A stretch of 64,000 bases of DNA from Anoplopoma fimbria (Eukaryota; Chordata; Actinopteri; Perciformes; Anoplopomatidae), in NCBI RefSeq assembly GCF_027596085.1, contig NC_072472.1, forward strand, positions 17,237,971-17,301,970. The letters are read 5' to 3'. The notes under the pieces are model-generated. The model ran no database searches. It was not told the DNA's origin and saw only the letters and a list, made by a program, of their open reading frames with translations. Made by a program: the position numbers and the translations under genes. Of the stretch, positions 47,901-60,400 are shown one piece after another. The first letter of the stretch is position 1. Each line of letters begins with the position of its first letter.

Positions 47901-50900
47901 ACCCCAAGATTTTGGACTTTTTTTCAAGAGGCAGGTTTTCTGATCTATCTGGTCAATGTTGCTGAATAAAACCCAGAGCACGTCTTTGATCTGGCCCTGC
48001 TCCAGATCTGAGTTTTTTACTTTGCAGTTATTCAAGTGCATCATACAGCAGTTTGGATTTTGTTCACAATTTCTTTCAGTCTTTTAATTGATTAATACAC
48101 AGCTCATCACTATACCTGCCATGATGCATGATGGCTGTAGCATTATAGAACAGTAGCACTTTTGGATTTTTTTATGTTAATGGACCATTTAGATGAATAT
48201 GCTGCAACAGTGATCATAATCTAATGACATAGCTACAATCAGTTTTTTCTAAGATTGAGAATAAACCAAAAATAGCCATAGGAAAAAAGCCGACCACATA
48301 GCCAACTGTAAATACACTCCCCCTTCCTTAAGTTATTGCTGTGATGATTTGCTGCTCTCACCAAATTGCAAATATATCTCTTCTGCCATGAACCTGTTGC
48401 TTTGCGTCTTAGATCGGCTCGTCGCCCTGAGCAGATGGAAATGGACATGGTTAAATACTGTGGGGCGTGATTAGGGAATGAGGAAGGTGAGTCAGGTGAC
48501 AGTCACAGTTGCAAAGTAATGCAGGGACTTGTGTTACCTGAGACGGGGACAGGCTGAGCAAAAGTGAAAACAAGTGACGCAGCCTATGCGACACTGCTGA
48601 TGAGTCAGGCTTTAACTGAAAGTTTTTATACCACAGTATTATTTGCAGAAACATAAATTAATGCAATAGATAGATGTGTTGCAGTTTTAACCAGACCAAA
48701 CGTGGAAAATCATCAGTGTGTAGTTCACTACAGAGGAAGTTGCCATTTGAGAAAAACATAAATGGGTATTACACATTTTGGCAGTGGTGGAATATAACTA
48801 AGTACATTTACTCAAGTACAAAGTTGAAGTATTAGTACTCTACTTCGGTATTTTCGTCTTATGCAGCTTTATACTTCTACTGCACTTCATCTCACAGGCA
48901 AATATTGTACTTTTTAATGCACATTGATCTGACAACTTAAGTTACTTTTCAGAATACAATTTTTCATACCCCTCCTTTCCAGTGAAAATCATGGTTCTCC
49001 AAATTAAGTGATTTTTAATTTGACTATTTCTTTCTTGATTAACTGAAGGATCAAGTGTTCCTTTATGGATAAGAAATCTATCCTACTTTTTAAGATAATC
49101 AATGTAAAAACCCTCTTCAATTAGCTTGAAGATGAATAGTCAGAAAGGTCTATTTATGAATTTTAAGATAAACATTGTTCTCACAGGACAGCGATACTTA
49201 AACTACCCAATCATAAACATTTAGAGCATTAAAATGTAACATACATATTATTGCAGCAGTAATATTATGCCAGAAACATCACATATAATAGTTTAACACT
49301 GATGGGCAACATTTTACTGCACAATAGGATAATTAAAGTACATTTAGCTGATAATACTTACATGCTCGTACTTAGGGAAGTTTTAGATAACAGGACTTTC
49401 GGTGGTAGTGGAGTATTTTCACATTGTAGTACTCCTGCTTCAACTTAAGTCAAGGACCTGAATAGTTAGTTATTTGACCACTGTGTTTTGCCTTGTGTGT
49501 GGCAGTGAACTGGCTCAGCTGGCTGAGTGAATGGCATTGAAGTCATGTAGTTGTAGCTTTGGTTCAATTTTGAGACTCAGTCTGACGGAGCAGCTACACT
49601 CGTCTGTCTGCAGGCCACATGAAGGATTCCAGTCTTAGACCAAGATATCATTTCCTGTAATTGTTCTAACAAAGACTCTCTAATAGGACCGCTTTGCTGG
49701 CATGTGCTGTACTTACACTTTTGGTTATAATTGTCACGCAAACGGATTGAAGTGATGAATTTATCTTTAATCAACCAGATTTTAAGACGTAAAAGGGCTT
49801 TAGCAAAGAGCAGAATGAGAAGTGGACCCTGTAGTCGTCTGTGTGTGGAGTAAAGTGCATTATATCCAGAGTGGAGTGGGAGAAAATCACGCCACTCACC
49901 CATGAGCAGTTAGCTCAATCGGCAGCGAGACAGAAATGTACAGTGGGTGAATTCAGTGGAGAGAGCTAGTCCGTGATGATATTGGTGTCTTCTGACCAAA
50001 GAGGAACTGCATGCTGTTATCTCCCAAATGAATGAAAACAGATGTTTCTTAAAACTATTTAGCTGAAGCAACAGCACTACACAAAGTTTCCAGACTCACA
50101 TACTTACCTCACTTTATGGATGCATATAAGTCAATCAAATTATACAGAGTAAAATCAAGCAAGCTGAAGCAAATCTGTGCAATAAGGCAGGTATTTCAAA
50201 CTGTGTATTGATATTTATCTGACCATCAATCATTAAAGTGGTTCATTTAGCATCATCTGGTCCTCAGGCTTATTTCCACCTCGTATTTATCTGTATATAT
50301 TTATGCTGGATATTTTATCCCATTTTACTTTCGTATTATTTAAATTGTCAGATTTTATGTAATTGCAGTCTTGGAATGTTTCACACAAAATGCTTCAGTA
50401 CCAGTAAAATGTAATAGAACACATTAAGCAGTGACTTTATGTGTTTCTGCAAAGTATTTAATTTAGTCTTGTGCATCGTACGTATTTCTACTTTTGTAAT
50501 ACAATAATTCTTGTTACATGTATACAATACACCTAGTTTGCCTTGCTTTCCAAAGGTTAATCATGAATATGATCATTATTTCTAGCAAAATTATTAGAGC
50601 AAATTAGCTTTTATATAATATAAGTATACTCCCATTTAATCAACTCAAAGATGACAGAATAATCAGTATTCAAGCCAGTATGTCAAAATACATTTTAACC
50701 TCACAAGATGGAAAGAAGAAGAGTGAATCTTCCCCAAACCCTGACAGAGAATGAGATCAATCGCATTTTAAAAAGTTTAACAAATGTAAAACTAAACCAG
50801 GATCTTTCATCCCTGTATGCTTTTAAATCCAGGAACTTTCAGGTCACTGGACTAGTTTATCTTGAGTTCTCTTCATATAAATACCACACGTGGCACACTA

Positions 50901-51362
50901 TTTTCTTGTACTACACACACTGGAACGAAACTTGTAATAATGCACATTGAAAGTAGGCTTGGCTTATTTAAAGCTTTAATTACTGCATTTCTATCCGTTT
51001 ATTTTCACCTTTGTTGCTGTCCTCTGGCCTTTTGTAAAGGAGATCTTGATTATGATGAGACCACCTGATGAGATAATTACCTGATCAACGCCTAAAGATA
51101 AGTTTGTATATAAGGCAAAACCTCACAGCAGTGTGCCGCATTCTCTGGACTCAAATTTCTAAATGTCTAAAGTTTATGGACAACTCTTTAACCTTTTTCT
51201 ACTCTGAAAAATGTCACCATGTGTTCATTTAGGTTGAATCCAAGAGAAATTTAATAAATATGGTTTGGTACCCGTCTTTTACCAATGAAAAGCCTCAGAT
51301 TGACATGCATATTTTTTATCTTGTATTGTTGATGGATCCTAAACCAAAAATCACTAATATAT

Positions 51363-51430
<68 letters not shown>

Positions 51431-54400
51431 TATTTTGTTCCTCTGTCACCTTAAAATCAATCAGGACACAGTCTAACTTCATCCTTGTCTCTTTAACAGC
51501 GACCCTTGATATCTTAAGTTGCACGTCACTAAGGCAACGTTGTGTCTGAACCTTTTCCAATCTCTCCGTGTTCAAGGCTGAAGCTGGGCGCCCATCGTGC
51601 CCCCCCCCCACACACACACACACACACCCCTTGGCTGCGGTGTTGGCACTGAAATCTTTCCCACACTTTCTGTCATCGCACCCTCTGTCCTCCTTAAATC
51701 GCACTCTGAGAGGCCGTAGCAGGGCTGAGGGGAGTGAACAGTAAATGCTCTGTGGTTACAATTTGTACCGTATTAAACCAGTAAACCAATATGGATATGC
51801 TTTGGTGTATGCACTCAAGGTTAAGGTTAAAAATGGGCTATTAGTTTCACAAGAAAATAAAAAAAACGTGAAATACCGAAACAATGCCGTGCAGTGACTC
51901 AGTTGTTACATCCAAGCTGGGAAACATTAAAAGTGATTTCTAATGAAAATAAATTAGGAAATTAATCAGATTTAATAGCAACAATCAAATGTTATTCATC
52001 ACCTTGTATTTATGAGTGTCCTGTTCACGGTTCATAGAAGTCCTGTGTTATGTGTTTTACTGCAGGTTTGAGGCTGGCAGAGAGCACATGTTCCCCATGG
52101 AGTTCTTCTTTCCACCACAGAGGATGTGCCTGATATGTTCGGACGAGGCTTCTGGCTGCCATTACGGTGCGCTCACCTGTGGCAGCTGCAAGGTTTTCTT
52201 CAAAAGAGCTGCAGAAGGTAAAACTCAAGAGGGGTCCTGAGTTTCTCCACTTTGATGCCAGCACTCAACAGCTAAACCTGTTGCCTTTTATTTGAATTGT
52301 AATACAGATTCTGTACATCCAGTGTTTTTCTATATTTTCATTCATTCAACAGATTGTTTATCTGCAAGTAACCTCTGTTTTTTCTGTCCACTCAGGCAAA
52401 CAGAAATACTTGTGTGCAAGCAAAAATGACTGCACTATTGATAAGCTAAGAAGGAAGAACTGTCCATCTTGTCGGCTGAAGAAGTGTTTTGAAGCTGGAA
52501 TGACACTTGGAGGTAGGATTAATTAATATACTAAAATCTGCTTTTAGAGGAAACAATGATCGTTTATTAAATATAGTATATTATAATATATATTATTATA
52601 ATATACTATATTTTTAGTACAATCATCAATTGCATTTCACTTCAGACAAAGGATGTGTGTTGTAGAAATATGCATTAAAAAATATACAGCAGTGCAGCAT
52701 GGACTACAATAAACACTGTGCACTACACGCAGTATGAACAAAGCACATTACAGAGAAAGTGAAGTCCTAAAAGTGGAACTATTAATGGTTTCCCCAAGAC
52801 CAAGTACTTATTCTCTCTGCACTCCACATCCTAGCTGTCTCTCTTCAATTGCAGCATCATCGCAATAGGGGATGTTACTGATAATCAAGCCCCTGACTGA
52901 GCTGCCATGCAATTTAGACCTATTCCATTCACTTCTCTCTACACCCACACCTGTTCGTCATATTAGGCTGTAAAGATTGACATGTAGTGGACTAATTTTA
53001 GTCTTGTGTTCAATTTTCACTATCTTCCATTTTCTCATTCTGTTCACTGTGAAAATTGGATGGGAAGCACAAAGCTGACATGAGACATGTGAATTAAAGC
53101 AGCAGACATGCTGGTAATTTTGCCACCAGTCAGTGAAAACCCCATGGAGGGAAAATGTGTTCTAATGCTGCGATTGTAAGTAAAAAGGCACACCTTTTCT
53201 AGTTGTGGCTTAAAAGAGCCTCCTTTCACTGACGTTCTCATCCTGGACATGTCATTCACTCGTTGAATTTCACAGGAAAATTTATGACAATCATTTTTAG
53301 AAGTGGAGGCAGAAAAGTTATACTTATTATCCCAGAGGGTTTTTACTCAAAATACTATTAAAAAGCAAATAGCAGGAGGGTTGCTGGTTTGACTCATTTG
53401 ATTTTAATGTATCATTTAAATTATAACTCTGTATCATTAGATCATAACATATTCTGTTTCTAGTTTCTCTCCTCGTAGTTTGGAAGGTCTGAAGAGAAGC
53501 AAAAAAGTCTTTGAATCTTGCGTTTATGGGTTTGGCATCTGTTCAAGATTGAGAAGCATAGTTATTATAAATTGCTCCAAGGTTTAATTTTTATAATTTG
53601 AATCCCATATTAATCCATGGAATGGTAATTACATCCACAAATAGAAGCTTGGAAGGAGGCTGCTGTCGCCGAACTAGGATAGAGGTTTCATTCTGCAGCG
53701 ACATGAAGAAAGCCCCCTGCACATCTGCAATAAGGCTTCTTGTGTTCAAGGCAAATGGAGATCTCAGATTCGATCATATTAAAACCGTTTACAGTTTATG
53801 AACTCAACTCCTGACTCTGAGAACAAATTGTGTCTCTAACCCAAAGTGTGCTTGACATGCGTCCAAAGTCAGTCAGCTTCCGTTTAACCACCAGCGAGTG
53901 AGAGTTAATTTATGATTTACAAAATTTCAATAATGGTAATTTATTCTCATCAAATGGTGAATGAATAACCACACTGAAGCTCTTCAGGCCAGGTCCAGAG
54001 GATAGATTTATATGGAATTGGTTTTAAACTCTTGGTCCATTATTGAAGGGTACGGCTTCCAGATTGTTATTTGGGAATAAGTATATAGCTTATAACTTAA
54101 AGTTCAAATATCCATGTCAGCATAGCAGCATTAATTTCCTTTTCCCCAGAATGCATCCACCTCGGGAATCCCACGTGACTCTAAACCAGTATGGAGGTCT
54201 TACACCTGCAGCCTGTCCTCGTCTGTCCCGAGGTCTTCTCCCAGTTAGTCATTTCTCAAAACTTCTACTAGCTCTAAATGCAAAATAGCAGTGACTAAAT
54301 TCTAAGGTGCCTGAGAGTCACTGAACTCTCACTTTATGCTGCTTTGGGGTAGCACTAGGCTTTTCAGCTCAGTCATAATAACAAGGTAATAATGGTGTAA

Positions 54401-57400
54401 TACAGGGCAGGGCAGCAAACAGTATTTTTTATTTCTTTGTATTTAATTTATTAAAAATGATAAAAACACAAAGATAAACAGTTTACGGCTGCAACTCTTT
54501 ACAGAAACAAAAACGGCTGCAAATCCTAACATTGGAGAAGCTGGGTTCATCTTTGGTGTTTTTCTTTAAATAATGACCAAAATAGTTGTAATCATTTATT
54601 TTTTTATCAATAAATTAGAAAATCTAAATATTTGCAAATAATAATCAGTCATTGTTAAATGTTATGTATAATATCTTTGCAATTATGAAGTAATAATGTG
54701 AGAAGGGGTGTTTTAATTACAGAAAGTAACAGTGGGGTATTAATAGAGTAATATCCCTTAAGTTAAGTATTTAAGCTAAATAATACTGAAACTCATCTTC
54801 TTCTCCATTGGCAACATTTAAGGGTATTTGTGTTATTTCATAGAAAGTATCAAAACCATAATATATCCGTTACATTAGTAAGAAGAAAGTGACAGGAGTC
54901 TTTGTGGAAGATTTTTATTAGAGCTCTCTCACATCTCTCCCTCTTTGAGTGAGACTCTCTGACACATTACTCCCTCAAACCCTTCCAGAAACCCAACTGA
55001 CATCGGTGAGCTAATGATGTAATGACATCTACAACCTGGACACCAAAGTGAGAGTAAAATGGGATCTGCAAAGGCACACATTACAAAAAAGACATTTCAA
55101 GAGGAGGAAACGTGCTAAACTGACCGTGGAGTTTCTTTCTTCAATCAAAGCATACCTGGCAACCTGAAAAGGTAGTTAGGATAAAGATGGTGATTATAAT
55201 GGCGATGAGAAGAGTAATGACACAGAGGGAAGTGGTCAAGATAATTTGAGTATATTGAGGTGAAAATGTCCAATAAAATTTTCATGTGCAATTTGATTTG
55301 AGTGAAAATGGGCTTGAAATGGATACGTCTGCAGCTCATTCACCGGAGGTCAGTTTCAGCTGAAAACAATCTATGATACTGACACCACTCATCCAACGTA
55401 GTTAACAACAGCTTGACTAATTAGCCGGTGTCTCTGTGAGTGTAACAAATACTGTGCTTGAATCCATCGTTTTGGATGTCAACCTCATATTTATATTGGC
55501 TTCCACTCAAGCACGGGGATCTTGAGGTTAGCTCAACCCATCTTATTTACACTGTTCTCTGCAAAGAACAGATGCCTGCCTGTGTCACAACTGCAAATCC
55601 TGGGAAAGGATTTTTTAATTAACCATTCTTACTTGAAATGTTTAATAGATCAGACATAGAAATGTGAGACTTGCCAATTTTCTTTTTTATATAATCTGCA
55701 ATTGTCTTTCAACCCTGCTACTTTTGAGAGAGACTTAAGTTCTGTCTATAACTGTCAATTCAATATTTATCCAACTGAAGTAGAAAGCCAGGCTTCAGTT
55801 TTAATGAGACATTCTCTACACAGCAAGAGGCAATTTAATTACAAGTATTGCCATTTTTACAGTCAGTCAACATTAAATGAATTGATTATAGAAATAATGT
55901 TGCATCATATGTCGATTCCATAAGTTTTTGTTTTTTTATCTCTTAAAGCTAAATCAGATTCAACGTCAAATTAATTAGATAACATTTATTTGAAAGAGCT
56001 TATCTGTTTAAGCTGATTGTAACAAAGTTAAACATAAGTGAACAACAGCAATGTCTGTTCTTCAATGCACTGGTTTCTCAGGAAAAACTCATTACATATA
56101 TTTGTCTGCCACTCACTCGGGCTTAGCCGTCATCCTGAAATAACAGGCTGAGTTTAACTGCTCGCAGCTCTTTAACTTGTGGAAATAAAACATTCAGTTA
56201 CTGAGTGCAGTGGTTGGTGGTCGTAAACCATGACTGTTAAAAAACCAAATGTATTTGGCAGCTGTTTAGCAGAATATAATCATCCCATTTTGGTTGTATC
56301 ACTACTTACTGTACATGGCAGTCTGCTCCACCAAATCAAAGAACTGGCTCCAATTTGGTTTCTAAGTGCGGGTTGTCATATGGAGCAGCTGCCTCGGGAG
56401 TTTCAGCATTTGTCGGGAAAGAAATTGCAGCTTTTTCATTGCTCAAGATGAGCTATTTTATTTTTTTAAACATACAGAACTTGAGTTTTTTTGTCTCTTA
56501 ATCCCCATATGATTTGCAGTGTGTAAAGAAACTTATTTCTAATGAAAACATGCATGATTTAGTGAGTGCTATAGTTCAATGATATCTTTTCAACGCTGTG
56601 CAAAACATTCTTTGGAGGAAAAAAATTAATAACGGGGGGTCATACAAGATGACCACAAGGCTTTCCACCAGATGAGGCTCATCTGTTCAGAGAGTGTTCT
56701 TTCAAATGGAATAACAGTCAATATCTTCGACAGGATTAGTAGATCAGTCTGAGTGTAGTTGGGTAACATTGATATTTCCCTCAAAAGGTTACTTAAAACC
56801 CACAGTTGCACAATGAAATATTTCTAACAAATGATTTCTAAAGGAGAATTGGATTTTTAATTTCAGTACTGTTCAGATTGTGCTTTTTAGCAATGATGAC
56901 CTGGGAAGATGTAATTTATTGATTTATTTGGGTCAAAGGTTCGTAACAAGCGTCTATCAGGTTAAGAATGATGACTTAAATAAAACTACTGGTTGAATGA
57001 CAACTATTGGCACCTTGCAAGTGTCATGGGTATTATGTTTTGTTTACATTTATAGTGCTGGTAAAGACAGAAAAGGTTTTCGGTGGATAACTTGGCAGTT
57101 TAGTGTAGAAGTAAGATAGATAAAAGGATGTAGAAGCTGTGTGGTTGAGGAGAAAAGTATATTTCAGGATAAATAAATGAACTCGTCTGACCTCGGAGGA
57201 CAGAAAAAGAGAACTGCCTTATCTGCAAACGGATGGACTCGGTGCTCAAGGAATTTAATGTTCAACACCATTATGAGATAAATCACAAATCCTACAACTT
57301 CCTTTGCAGCCCTCTATCATATGCTGGCTCTCTAAATTGGCACTCTGTCTTAAAAACTTTGAGAACCCTTATTTTAGAAGAAAACTGGATTCTTCAGTCA

Positions 57401-60400
57401 AACTCAATCAGATCTAGTAATTTAGGATCATTTGCAAAACACATTCAGGTCTGGTGATTTGGAGATTGATTACCCGACTGGCTTCTTAACTAGTTGTGCC
57501 TTAAAATAGCATAAACATAATAATAAATGAACAGATTCTTAATTTCTTGCTTTTGTTTGTAGCCCGTAAACTGAAGAAGATTGGACAACAGAAAAACCCT
57601 GAGATGGAACTTCCTCTGAAGGACCCTTCAGAAGTCGTCCAGAATTTCTCCCCAAAATCAGGCCTGAGCTTCAACTCCCAAATGGTCTTCCTCAACATCC
57701 TGGAATCCATCGAACCCGAGGTGGTGAATGCAGGGCACGACTACGGCCAACCAGACTCAGCTGCCACGCTGCTCACCAGCCTCAACGAGCTGGGAGAGAG
57801 ACAACTGGTCAAAGTGGTCAAATGGGCAAAAGGATTGCCAGGTAGGACACTAGTTGAGGTTTTTGAAGCATTGTGGCTTTGTAGCTGCTAGATGCTTCGC
57901 TGTGTTCACCAGCTAGTCGCTATCTGTGTCTCTCTGACGTTTGGTGCTGGGCAGGTTTATGACGCTGTCTGAAAACAGCCTTGATCAAAGCAGTGAGAGT
58001 GAATCAAAACAACAAAGTTGCAATCGGTAAAACCAAAACAATGAGCTGAAAGATGCCAAAAGGCTCCATAGAGCTGAGGGGAATTGCAGAGATAATTTTC
58101 TGTGGGTTTGTCACTACGAGTGACCCCCTTTCACATACAAGTAGTTATTTGATCGGTTAATGTAAATATCCTGATTAGCTTATCCTGAGAGCTTTAAATA
58201 CTGATTGGAGTCAGAGAATTTATCTTTGTACGGTGTCAAACGAATATGTTTCCATCTCATATGGTCCAACCTGTGACAAAATGCAGTAAACAAGCTCTTT
58301 CGTCACATGTTTCAGCTGCTGCTCTTTAATCTAACTTCAAACAAGAAATAGAAAGGACTAAAGTAAAATGATAAACAAATAGAATGGTTAAAATTATTTT
58401 TTTAATAAATAAAATTAAGAGGCAATAAAAGCAGTTTCAAAAGATTATACAAACACCGTTTTGCTGAATTGGAAGAAAATAAGTGTAAAAAAAAAAAAAA
58501 AAGATGAATGCAATTAAATAAATGATAAAGTGCTATTTAAATAATACAGTTTCCAGTCAAAAGCCAGAGAAAAACTGTAAGATGCCTCTACAGAAGTTTT
58601 AGTCTCGCACTATAGAACACCTTCCAAAGTTGAGTATTACACATGCATTAGTCTGTATTTTTCTCTCAGTGGGAGAAGTGCCCGCACTTAAGCTGTTTTT
58701 GGATGATAAAAAGTTCATGTGGTGACCAAGCCTTGACCTTTAAATTGGACTCAAAGACGCCATCAAGGTTTCTTACTTGTTGACTATAGGTAAGTTCTAG
58801 ATAGTGCTCTCTGAGACTTAGATCCTATAACTAATATTATTTGTTATTAATATTTTAGTTAGTTAATCCTGGTTGACCTGTTTAAAGTTTTATTTGTGTA
58901 TTAGTTGAAGAACAAAACGCTCAAAACACTGATAGAGCATAGTAGACATGTCAACATGACAAAATCTAAGTGATGCGAACAAGACTGAACATAACAATGT
59001 GTGATTAGACAGAGGACAAACAGACTGCAGTGAACGGTTTAGAGCTGTTTATCATTTTTATAGGTTAAGACTGGGAGGACTATTCTGTGTGGCTACAAAT
59101 ATGTGGTGAGTGAGTGTTTACAGTGGGTACGGAAAGTATTCAGACCCCTTTACATTTTTCACTCTTTGTTTCATTGCAGCCATTTGCTAAAATCGAAAAA
59201 GTTCATTTTTTTTCGCATTAATGTACACTCAGCAATCCATCTTGACAGAAAAAAAAAACAGAAATGTAGAACTTTTTGCAAATTTATTAAAAAAGAAAAA
59301 CTGAAATATCACATGGTCATAAGTATTCAGACCCTTTGCTGTGACACTCATATTTAACTCACATGCTGTCCATTTCTTCTGATCCTCCTTGAGATGGTTC
59401 TACTCCTTCATTGGAGTCCAGCTGTGTTTAATTAAACTGATTGGACTTGATTAGGAAAGGCACACACCTGTCTATATAAGACCTTACAGCTCACAGTGCA
59501 TGTCAGAACAAATGAGAATCATGAGGTCGAAGGAACTGCCCAAGGAGCTCAGAGACAGAATTGTGGCAAGGCACAGATCTGGCCAAGGTTACAAAATAAT
59601 TTCTGCAGCACTCAAGGTTCCTAAGAGCACAGTGGCCTCCATAATCCTTAAATGGAAGAAGTATGGGATGACCAGAACTCTTCCTAGACCTGGCCGTCCA
59701 GCCAAACTGAGCAATCGTGGGAGAAGAGCCTTGGTGAGAGAGGTAAAGAAGAACCCAAAGATCACTGTGGCTGAGCTCCAGAGATGCAGTAGGGAGATGG
59801 GAGAAAGTTCCACAGAGTCAACTATCACTGCAGCCCTCCACCAGTCGGGGCTTTATGGCAGAGTGGCCCGACGGAAGCCTCTCCTCAGTGCAAGACATAT
59901 GAAAGCCCGCATAGAGTTTGCCAAAAAACACATGGAGGACTCTCAAACTATGAGAAATAAGATTCTCTGGTCTGATGAGACCAAGATTGAACTTTTTGGC
60001 ATTAATTCTAAGCGGTATGTGTGGAGAAAACCAGGCACTGCTCATCACCTGCCCAATACAATCCCAACAGTGAAACATGGTGGTGGCAGCATCATGCTAT
60101 GGGGGTGTTTTTCAGCTGCAGGGACAGGACGACTGGTTGCAATTGAAGGAAAGATGAATGCGGCCAAGTACAGAGATATCCTGGAAGAAAACCTCCTCCA
60201 GAGTGCTCAGGACCTCAGACTGGGCCGAAGGTTCACCTTCCAACAAGACAATGACCCGAAGCACACAGCTAAAATAACAAAGGAGTGGCTTCGGAACAAG
60301 TCTGTGACCATTCTTGACTGGCCCAGCCAGAGCCCTGACCTAAACCCAATTGAGCATCTCTGGAGAGACCTGAAAATGGCTGTCCACCAACGTTCACCAT

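Larger units (their letters stand above)
44909..52065 (+). other. ar intron 1 (7.2 kb)
   Basis: It contains an (AAT)n run at 44917-44935, an hAT-like non-autonomous element at 48782-49483, a TA microsatellite at 51356-51424 and a C/CA tract at 51600-51630. The remainder is AT-rich with no recognisable gene. Confidence 0.7.

Noticed and set aside
50708..50950. 80-codon + strand frame as an alternative ar exon
   Set aside because: It does not fit the phase and length of known AR exons and resembles no receptor sequence.
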